Translations under genes and position numbers: made by a program
Source: Bacteroidia bacterium
GTDB taxonomy: Bacteria; Bacteroidota; Bacteroidia; Bacteroidales; GCA-2748055
Assembly (NCBI GenBank): GCA_004525825.1
Contig: SPBY01000277.1
Span: 1 to 5,185 of the forward strand
DNA: 5,185 bases
Direction of reading: 5' to 3'
Notes under the pieces: generated by a model
Told to the model about the DNA's origin: nothing
Seen by the model: only the letters and a program-made list of their open reading frames with translations
Database searches by the model: none
Part shown: positions 1-4,686 of the stretch, one piece after another
How the letters are laid out: each line of letters opens with the position of its first letter
Position numbering within the stretch: position 1 is the first letter of the stretch

Positions 1-93
1 AGATTTTCATGGGGACATGATTTCGATTTTCGCAAAAGTAGTGACTATTTCATTGAATCATTTCGTATTTTGGCGCAATTTAAAATGCATCAT

Positions 94-1392
94 ATGAGAT
101 ATCTGAAGATTATTCCCCAACTGATCCTGATCCTTGTCCTCCTTCAAGCTTGTACACAACCCACACCTTGGAACCAGTACCTGGGTCCGGATCGGAATGC
201 CACCATATCAGGTACGGAGATCTTAGGATCGTGGTCGGATAAAGGCCCCAAAGTGCTCTGGTCCCTTCCCCTGGGAGAAGGATTCGGTGGGGCTGCCATT
301 TATGGGGATGAAGTGTTTATCCTGGATAGAAAAAAGGGTGAATCAGACATCATGAGGTGTCTTGATTTAAACACAGGAGAAGAGATCTGGAACTATAGCT
401 ACGAGGCAAAGGGTGAAATTTCTTTTCCCGGATCAAGGACCGTTCCAACTGTGGATAAGAATTATATATGGAGTGTTGGACCCCTTGGGGACTTCTATTG
501 CTTTGACAAGGAAACCCGGAAACCAATATGGAATCACAATTTGTTGGAGGATTTTGACAGGGAACTCACCACCTGGGGCGTATCTCAATCACCTCTGATC
601 TTAAACGACCTGGTCATAGTAGCCCCCGATGGACAGAAGGCCGGGGTGGCAGCCTATGAAAAAATCACGGGGAAACTGGTATGGAAAACCCGCCCTCTGT
701 CAGGATATCCCTCTCACGTCTCTCCCACCCTGGCCAGTTTTGGAGGGCTTGACCAGGTCATAATGATTAGTCCCTTCGACCGGCAAGATTCTACCCTTAC
801 CCACGAAGTGGTTGCCTTTGATGCACAATCGGGAAAGGAGCTTTGGCAATACCTTGGCTTAAAGTCCTTCCTCACCGTTACTCCTGCGGTGGTCATTGAC
901 AATAAAAGACTTATGCTGACGGATTGTTCCTACGATAAAGGATATGATCCCGTATCCATCATGCTTGAAATTACAAAAACAGGGGAGGATTTTCAAGTCA
1001 AGGAGCTCTTCCTCACCGAAGAGGCCGGGTCCAAAATGCATCCAGCTGTTCAATATGAAAACCATCTATACCTGAACCATAGCGGGAATCCCAACCAGAT
1101 GATGTGTCTCACCATGGATGGAGAGGTGGTTTGGGAAAAAGGTTCAGCTCCTGGATTTGAAATGGGTGCAATGATCCTGGTAAATGGATTGATCATCAAC
1201 CAGAATGGTAAAAATGGGGACATTCACCTCATCGAACCTTCTCCGGAAGGATATAAAGAGCTTGGTAAAGCTTCCTTCTTTTCTTCCAGTAAATCCCAGG
1301 CATGGGCCCCACTGGCATTCAGCCAGGGAAAGCTGATTGTCAGGGACCAGGAAAAAATGGTGTGTGTGGACCTGCAGAACCTGGCAGAATAG
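94..1392 (+). CDS. PQQ-like beta-propeller repeat lipoprotein
   Basis: I start it at ATG 94 (432 aa), because this puts a basic N-terminus and hydrophobic stretch directly before a lipobox-like LQAC with the lipidated Cys at residue 20; ATG 85 and TTG 70 are in-frame alternatives that only lengthen the N-terminus. After 'W-x-x-Y-x-GPDRN' (about residues 26-35), five propeller signatures of the form hydrophobic-D-x-x-[ST]-G-[KE]-x-x-W are visible near residues 90-101, 137-148 (degenerate), 188-199, 242-253 and 339-349. This is the PQQ-like (BamB-like) beta-propeller fold. I see no cytochrome c domain or PQQ dehydrogenase features, so enzymatic activity should not be assumed; a scaffold or ligand-binding role on a membrane is inferred. 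It converges on the methyltransferase gene with 10 bp between stop codons. The frame stays open to the left window edge, so an upstream extension cannot be fully excluded. Confidence 0.85.
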   Translation: MRYLKIIPQLILILVLLQACTQPTPWNQYLGPDRNATISGTEILGSWSDKGPKVLWSLPLGEGFGGAAIYGDEVFILDRKKGESDIMRCLDLNTGEEIWNYSYEAKGEISFPGSRTVPTVDKNYIWSVGPLGDFYCFDKETRKPIWNHNLLEDFDRELTTWGVSQSPLILNDLVIVAPDGQKAGVAAYEKITGKLVWKTRPLSGYPSHVSPTLASFGGLDQVIMISPFDRQDSTLTHEVVAFDAQSGKELWQYLGLKSFLTVTPAVVIDNKRLMLTDCSYDKGYDPVSIMLEITKTGEDFQVKELFLTEEAGSKMHPAVQYENHLYLNHSGNPNQMMCLTMDGEVVWEKGSAPGFEMGAMILVNGLIINQNGKNGDIHLIEPSPEGYKELGKASFFSSSKSQAWAPLAFSQGKLIVRDQEKMVCVDLQNLAE

Positions 1393-1402
1393 GATAATTT
1401 TC

Positions 1403-1936
1403 TTAGAATCCCAAAGGCAATTCCCCTTGCTGGAAGGCCTTTTCCAGCTGGAGTAATTTCTTTTTAGTCGCTAGTCCGCCAGCATAACCCGTCAAGCTTC
1501 CATCGCTGCCCAGGATTCGGTGGCAGGGTACAATGATTGATATGGCATTGGCACCGTTTGCAGAGGCTACAGCTCTGATGGCTTCTATATTTCCCAACTT
1601 CTTCGATAAATCTGCATAGGATTCTGTTTTACCAAAGGGAATCCGAATCAATTCATTCCATACCTGCTTCTGAAACTCTGAACCTACCAGTAAGAGGGGA
1701 AGATCAAATTGTTTTCTCTCTCCACTGAAATATTGCGAAAGCTGAGCTTGGGTCTCCTCGATAATGTCCGATCCCTCCTCTGCATAAGTGGCCTTCAGTC
1801 CGGATTGTATACGCTCATCGATGGAGGTTCTCATCTTCCGGAAGCGCCAGTCACATAAACACAATTGGTGCTCCATGGAGCCCAGGATCAGCTCTCCAAA
1901 GGGAGTCTTGTAATAAGTCGTTTGAATCCTATCCAT
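1403..1936 (-). CDS. ogt: Methylated-DNA--[protein]-cysteine S-methyltransferase (Ogt/MGMT type)
   Basis: A suicide DNA-repair protein that transfers the alkyl group from O6-alkylguanine (and O4-alkylthymine) to its own cysteine. The 177-aa length fits a stand-alone Ogt without the Ada zinc domain. The N-terminal part (about 1-80) is the variable ribonuclease-like domain; the DNA-binding catalytic domain follows. The acceptor is C138 in 'IIVPCHRILGSDGSLTGYAG'. Aligning by spacing to human AGT, Y107, the arginine finger R121, hinge N130 and E165 all fall at the expected places. The residue after N130 is Ala where the family usually has Pro. The ATG at 1936 lies inside the 3' end of the upstream DUF4180 gene (8-nt overlap, different frame), which suggests translational coupling and a shared promoter upstream of 2291. 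No AraC/Ada regulator is seen in the window. The family assignment is secure; the exact name (ogt versus adaB-like) is less so. Confidence 0.95.
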   Translation of the reverse strand: MDRIQTTYYKTPFGELILGSMEHQLCLCDWRFRKMRTSIDERIQSGLKATYAEEGSDIIEETQAQLSQYFSGERKQFDLPLLLVGSEFQKQVWNELIRIPFGKTESYADLSKKLGNIEAIRAVASANGANAISIIVPCHRILGSDGSLTGYAGGLATKKKLLQLEKAFQQGELPLGF

Positions 1937-2291
1937 TAAGGGTCTCTATTGCTTTTGATATGTCCTCCACAAAATTCACCTGCCTGCCTTTGTTGCTCTC
2001 CAGGATAAACTCCTTCAGCCGCTTGCTTCCATAACCTGAAAAATCCCCTACCACGGCCAGGCGGACCCGGTAGTTGGAGAATTTCTGCAAAATCCCGCCG
2101 GCCAGTCCGCTGCTTAAATCAAAAAAATCCTCCCCAAGGTTTTTCTTGTGGACTATGATCTTCCGGCTGTCATAAAGATATCCTATGTTGGCCATGATAT
2201 CCAGTGCATCCTGTTCAGACTGGATCACTAGCTTGTCAGAACTGATTTCAACTGCCTTTCCTCCCTTTGCAGGATGTTCAATGAATTCCAT
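1929..2291 (-). CDS. DUF4180 domain-containing protein
   Basis: A 120-aa protein that I recognise as DUF4180 from its conserved blocks: 'AVEISSDKLVIQSEQDALD' near the N-terminus, 'EDFFDLSSGLAGGILQKFSN' in the middle, then 'YRVRLAVVGDFSGYGSKRLK' and 'FILESNKGRQVNF'. The domain spans the whole protein. It has no signal peptide or membrane segment, so it should be cytoplasmic. Its molecular function is not established. I chose ATG 2291 because family members begin just before the 'G-x-K-x-x-E-I-S-S-D' strand; a GTG at 2318 would add nine residues (V-INADIYYI) unlike the family. It is the first gene of a two-gene minus-strand unit with the Ogt methyltransferase, whose start codon overlaps its last codons by 8 nt. 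The pairing hints at a DNA-damage or stress context, which is inference only. Confidence 0.88.
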   Translation of the reverse strand: MEFIEHPAKGGKAVEISSDKLVIQSEQDALDIMANIGYLYDSRKIIVHKKNLGEDFFDLSSGLAGGILQKFSNYRVRLAVVGDFSGYGSKRLKEFILESNKGRQVNFVEDISKAIETLNG

Positions 2292-2374
2292 GATGTAGTA
2301 AATATCAGCATTAATCACTGAACCTTCATGCCTGGTTTCCCTTCATTTTATCCAATTGAATGGTATTTAATCAC

Positions 2375-2393
2375 CAGTACATCTCAGTACATC
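2375..2393. repeat. 9-bp direct repeat with 10-bp period
   Basis: CAGTACATC occurs at 2375-2383 and again at 2385-2393, separated by one T. The 10-bp period puts both copies on nearly the same face of the helix, as in many tandem regulator half-sites. It lies about 100 bp upstream of the fibre operon and 85 bp upstream of the DUF4180 start. Binding function is inference. Confidence 0.5.
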
Positions 2394-2427
2394 AAAAGAG
2401 AAAGTTAAATTGAGGCTTTGAAAAGTG

Positions 2428-2451
2428 ATAATCATTTAAATGAATGATTAT
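2428..2451. repeat. 9-6-9 inverted repeat, candidate operator
   Basis: ATAATCATT (2428-2436) and AATGATTAT (2443-2451) are perfect reverse complements around a 6-bp spacer. A second perfect palindrome, CATTTAAATG (2433-2442), is nested inside it. The element ends 38 bp before the start codon at 2490, where a regulator would overlap the promoter. An AT-rich palindrome can also arise by chance, so the regulatory role is inferred. Confidence 0.5.
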
Positions 2452-2466
2452 TTCTCTAATTTAGCA

Positions 2467-2483
2467 AAGTATATTGTATACTT
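2467..2483. repeat. 7-3-7 inverted repeat just upstream of the fibre operon start
   Basis: AAGTATA (2467-2473) and TATACTT (2477-2483) are perfect reverse complements around TTG, ending six bases before ATG 2490. It could be an operator, or a small hairpin at the 5' end of the mRNA that affects translation. No clear Shine-Dalgarno sequence lies between it and the start codon. Confidence 0.45.
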
Positions 2484-2489
2484 AAGATC

Positions 2490-2945
2490 ATGAAAAAACT
2501 ACTTATATTTTTTCTAATCGCAATGCCTCTTATGGCATTTGGACAGAAGGTCGATCGCTATGTCATCGCTGCAGGAGGCGACTACTTTGAAGCTACATCA
2601 ACAAACATCACCTGGACACTTGGGGAGTTGGCCATTGAAAGTTTTACTGTGGGTGATATGTTCCTCTCACAAGGAATTCATCAGGGCAATATGGTGGTTA
2701 CTTCAATTCGTGGAATACAAGCTGAATTTGTACTTAAGGCATACCCCAATCCTGTCGTGGATATTTTAATAGTTGAGACCGAGAAGCAGGATTTGAAGTA
2801 CCGGATTGTAGATTTACATGGCAAGATACTTGAAAATGGCACCATAAGGTCATTATCATTTGAACTGGATTTTACCAGCTTCCCCAGTGGCATATATTTC
2901 CTTTGGGTAGAAGAGAATCAAACGCATAAAATAATTAAAAAATAA
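2490..2945 (+). CDS. Small secreted protein with T9SS type A sorting domain
   Basis: 151 aa. Residues 1-18 form a Sec signal peptide (basic 'MKK', hydrophobic core, A-F-G before Q19). A short mature region (about 20-75) carries 'TWTLGELAIE' and 'LSQGIHQG'. From about residue 84 the C-terminus matches the T9SS type A sorting domain (Por_Secre_tail, TIGR04183 type): 'AYPNPVVDILIVE', then 'YRIVDLHGKIL', 'FPSGIYFLWVE' and a basic end 'KIIKK'. Such domains direct passage through the outer membrane by the type IX machinery, after which they are normally removed, often with attachment to A-LPS. The passenger left is only about 60 residues, so the protein may act mainly as a small surface factor. It is the first gene of an operon; its stop is 4 nt before the start of the fibre-like gene. 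The function of the passenger is not known to me. Confidence 0.9.
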   Translation: MKKLLIFFLIAMPLMAFGQKVDRYVIAAGGDYFEATSTNITWTLGELAIESFTVGDMFLSQGIHQGNMVVTSIRGIQAEFVLKAYPNPVVDILIVETEKQDLKYRIVDLHGKILENGTIRSLSFELDFTSFPSGIYFLWVEENQTHKIIKK

Positions 2946-2949
2946 GGTC

Positions 2950-4305
2950 ATGAAAAGATCATATATTTCCTTCATTGTTCTTGCGCTTGCAATAAGTGTA
3001 TGCGCTCAGGCACCGCTGTCATTTAAATATCAGGCATATCTTAGAAATGCTGATGGTACTATCAGAGGAAGTGAATTTGTTACTCTGCAATTAAAAATAG
3101 TCCAGGGAAGCGTAAACGGAGCAACGGTATACACAGAGGTTCATAATACCTCAACCAATGCTCATGGACTGGTATCGGTGACTGTTGGTCGTGGATCCAC
3201 ATCATCCAACATGTCTGCGGTACAATGGGGTAATGGACCTTACTTCCTAAATATCATAGTTAATGGAGTCAATTTAGGTACTACCGAACTATTAAGTGTG
3301 CCCTTTGCTCTATATGCCAATGAGTCGAGAGACAGTTTCAGTGGGGCATATTCCGATTTAACCGGAACACCCACCCTGGCGAGAGTTGCCACCACGGGCA
3401 ATTATTCTGATCTTATAAATACTCCACATTTAGCAGCGGTTGCAACCACCGGTAGTTATGCTTCCCTGCTTAATATTCCCCTTACTTTCGTCCCATCAAT
3501 TCATGCACATCTTGAAGCTGAGATTAGTGATTTAGCACACTATACAGATGATTCGATAAGTGGTTTAGAGGCAGTTTTTACTTATTGGGACAAGGATACA
3601 GCAGACGATTTTGATGGAAGCTATTTAGAATTGACTGAGGTCCCCCTGACCTTTGCTCCAGATGTTCATACTCATGCTGCCATCGATATTACAGACCTTA
3701 CCAATTACACAGACGATAGCATTGATGGTACAGAAGCCGCTTTTATTGGGTGGGACATGGATGTTAGCAATGACTTTGTTGGAGATATGGGGGGCCTTGG
3801 GATCACAAATGTTGCAGATCCAGTCAATCCCCAGGATGCTGCCACCAGGGCCTATGTGGATGCCTCCTCCGGTAGCTTTTCTGGAAGTTATAATGACTTG
3901 ACAGATGTGCCGGCCCTTGCTCCGGTCGTTCATGCTCATGTGGAAACTGACATTACAGACCTGGCACATTATACCGATGCTGATATAGGCGGCGATGAAA
4001 CAGCGTTCACTGCTTGGGACAAGAATGCTGCTGACGATTTTGATGGCGATTATGGTTCTTTGACAAATGCTCCAGCGCAGATTGGCGATTTGGGCGGAAA
4101 TATGGGCAATGCGCTCATAACTAATGTTTTAGATCCTGTCAGTCCCCAGGACGCTGCCACCAGGGCCTATGTGGATTTACTGGAAGCCAGAGTAGCAGTA
4201 CTTGAAGGCCTTGTCGGTACGCTTATAACAGATTTGGATGCGCTTGAAGCTGCAGTGACTGCACTTACTGCCAGGGTCACAGCACATGAAATTGACTACC
4301 CTTAG
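2950..4305 (+). CDS. Secreted phage-tail-fibre-like repeat protein with trimeric coiled coil
   Basis: 451 aa with a signal peptide (1-19, cleavage likely after V-C-A). Residues 21-125 form the N-terminal domain common in Bacteroidota surface proteins: 'FKYQAYLRNADG', 'VYTEVHNTSTNAHGLVSVTV', 'ELLSVPFALYAN'. Residues 132-375 hold six G-x-Y-x-x-L-x-x-x-P decapeptides (starting at 132, 150, 168, 223, 312, 366) and three 39-residue modules starting with H-x-H (185, 240, 328). Two near-identical 'ITNV-x-DPV-x-PQDAATRAYVD' segments end at 304 and 409. Residues 411-446 are a perfect 3-4 heptad coiled coil with R414-V-A-V-L-E419, an R-h-x-x-h-E trimerisation motif. No T9SS domain and no C-terminal FISUMP or endosialidase-chaperone domain follow. 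ATG 2950 has an AAGG four to seven bases upstream and sits 4 nt after the previous stop. I infer a homotrimeric fibre, exported at least to the periplasm; its ligand is unknown. Confidence 0.88.
   Translation: MKRSYISFIVLALAISVCAQAPLSFKYQAYLRNADGTIRGSEFVTLQLKIVQGSVNGATVYTEVHNTSTNAHGLVSVTVGRGSTSSNMSAVQWGNGPYFLNIIVNGVNLGTTELLSVPFALYANESRDSFSGAYSDLTGTPTLARVATTGNYSDLINTPHLAAVATTGSYASLLNIPLTFVPSIHAHLEAEISDLAHYTDDSISGLEAVFTYWDKDTADDFDGSYLELTEVPLTFAPDVHTHAAIDITDLTNYTDDSIDGTEAAFIGWDMDVSNDFVGDMGGLGITNVADPVNPQDAATRAYVDASSGSFSGSYNDLTDVPALAPVVHAHVETDITDLAHYTDADIGGDETAFTAWDKNAADDFDGDYGSLTNAPAQIGDLGGNMGNALITNVLDPVSPQDAATRAYVDLLEARVAVLEGLVGTLITDLDALEAAVTALTARVTAHEIDYP
3343..3480 (+). repeat. In-frame 18-residue tandem repeat
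   Basis: Within the fibre-like protein, units start exactly 18 residues (54 nt) apart at residues 132, 150 and 168; the third is partial. Each begins with G-x-Y-x-x-L-x-x-x-P, and the first two end in a 'VATT' block. Decapeptides of this shape are typical of phage tail-fibre shafts. Confidence 0.8.
3502..4047 (+). repeat. Three 39-residue H-x-H modules
   Basis: Copies lie at 3502-3618, 3667-3783 and 3931-4047 (residues 185-223, 240-278, 328-366). All are the same length and follow H-x-H-x(5)-I-[ST]-D-L-x-x-Y-T-D, then G-x-E-x-x-F-x-x-W-D and D-F-x-G. The spacing is 55 and then 88 residues; the larger gap is filled by one 'PQDAATRAYVD' segment. This reads as repeated module duplication. Confidence 0.85.
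3829..3861 (+). repeat. 33-nt direct repeat, copy 1
   Basis: This encodes PQDAATRAYVD (residues 294-304). It matches 4144-4176 at 32 of 33 bases; the only change is a silent T/C in the Asp codon. The near-identity at synonymous sites points to recent duplication or gene conversion, unlike the more diverged repeats around it. Confidence 0.85.
4144..4176 (+). repeat. 33-nt direct repeat, copy 2
   Basis: Second copy, encoding residues 399-409, exactly 315 nt (105 codons) after copy 1. It leads directly into the C-terminal coiled coil, so this segment probably marks the junction between shaft and trimerisation domain. Confidence 0.85.
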
Positions 4306-4314
4306 TGTATCAAC

Positions 4315-4503
4315 TCATAAATGCCAAAGCGTAATCGGCAATAATCTGCTGATTACGCTTTTTATATGAGGTTCACTTTCTCGCCAGAATTCAAGTTTGG
4401 AAGGATCACGTGTACCTATGATCACTTCATGTCCATATTGGAGGAATCCTTTTGCCAAAACTTTCGCCACGACTCCTGATCCTAAAATTCCGATTTTCTT
4501 CAT
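4315..4503 (-). pseudogene. Truncated NADP-dependent F420_oxidored-like oxidoreductase remnant
   Basis: The frame reads 62 aa. Residues 1-40 are a convincing N-terminus of the coenzyme F420-dependent NADP oxidoreductase-like (NAD(P)-binding) family: 'KIGILGSGVVAKVLAKGF' with the G-x-G-x-x-A nucleotide loop (G8, G10, A13), then 'HEVIIGTRDPSKL', where T31-R32 fits recognition of the NADP 2'-phosphate. Full-length members have roughly 200 residues. After about residue 40-48 similarity is lost: the codons from about 48 on are made from the fibre operon terminator (4326-4361), and the frame stops at 4315. The missing part would have to lie to the left, where the fibre operon is. I infer a deletion or insertion that removed the gene's 3' three-quarters. 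Start ATG at 4503 is intact, so a short peptide might still be made. Confidence 0.75.
4326..4363 (+). terminator. Rho-independent terminator of the fibre operon
   Basis: A 15-bp stem pairs 4326-4340 with 4347-4361, with one G-T wobble at 4337/4350, around a six-base loop. The outer 11 bp (AAAGCGTAATC and GATTACGCTTT) are perfect. Five T's (4359-4363) complete the plus-strand terminator, 20 nt after the stop at 4305. On the minus strand only a short T-run follows the stem, so it would terminate less well in that direction. Confidence 0.85.
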
Positions 4504-4686
4504 CGTATGATATTTTGATTGTACCTATTTAACCCATAGCATTTAGAATTGTATCAGTTTGGCTTCAGTAGCAAAGGGCTTAAACACTTAGATTATAGGC
4601 GAATACACCATCTTACTTGGGGCCAAGTTGGCTTATAATAAAATGAAGTAAGTGTGTTTTTGATTAGTAATGCTACAACTAGACTC
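4504..4686. other. Intergenic region with a small inverted repeat
   Basis: This 183-bp gap lies between the stop of the SDR gene and the start of the oxidoreductase remnant, both on the minus strand. It holds CTTACTT (4612-4618) and AAGTAAG (4646-4652), which flank the palindrome GCCAAgTTGGC (4622-4632), and T's at 4657-4661. No RNA gene or credible open frame is visible. It may hold the old promoter of the remnant gene. Confidence 0.4.

Larger units (their letters stand above)
2292..2489. promoter_or_regulatory. Divergent intergenic region with candidate operators
   Basis: This 198-bp AT-rich gap separates the minus-strand DUF4180-ogt pair from the plus-strand fibre operon, so it should hold both promoters. 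TAATTTAG at 2457-2464 differs at one position from the Bacteroidota -7 element TAnnTTTG; it would put the start of transcription near 2468. No convincing -33 TTTG lies at the right distance (a TTTG at 2417-2420 is too far upstream). No exact CAAAnnTA was found for the minus-strand promoter. The repeats inside are listed separately. Confidence 0.4.

Noticed and set aside
1..10. Divergent gene starting at a minus-strand ATG (10-8)
   Set aside because: Only three codons are visible before the left edge, so it cannot be supported.
66..73. TATTTTGG as a Bacteroidota -7 promoter element
   Set aside because: It matches TAnnTTTG with one mismatch but no TTTG lies at the right distance upstream, and the region may be the end of another gene.
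94..1392. PQQ-dependent dehydrogenase
   Set aside because: Only the generic propeller signatures are present; there is no cytochrome c motif, and the length and lipoprotein N-terminus fit a BamB-like propeller better than a quinoprotein enzyme.
1429..1448. Hairpin GCTGGAA/TTCCAGC as terminator of the propeller gene
   Set aside because: The 7-bp stem lies inside the 3' coding end of the methyltransferase gene and the T-rich stretch begins well after the stem, so it is not a convincing terminator.
2950..3009. Lipoprotein signal in the fibre-like protein
   Set aside because: Cys18 is preceded by I-S-V rather than a residue set ending in G, A or S, so the lipobox fails; ordinary signal peptidase I cleavage after V-C-A is more likely.
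3625..3969. 114-aa open frame on the minus strand
   Set aside because: It lies entirely antisense to the repeat region of the fibre gene and its apparent repeats mirror those codons; it has no recognisable domain.
2950..4305. Genuine prophage tail-fibre gene
   Set aside because: It has a Sec signal peptide, a Bacteroidota surface-protein N-terminal domain and a T9SS neighbour, and no phage structural, assembly or lysis genes are nearby.
4306..4556. TGTATCA at 4306-4312 and 4550-4556 as target-site duplication of an inserted element
   Set aside because: A 7-bp match is expected by chance at this scale; the copies do not bracket the operon and no transposase or terminal repeats are present.
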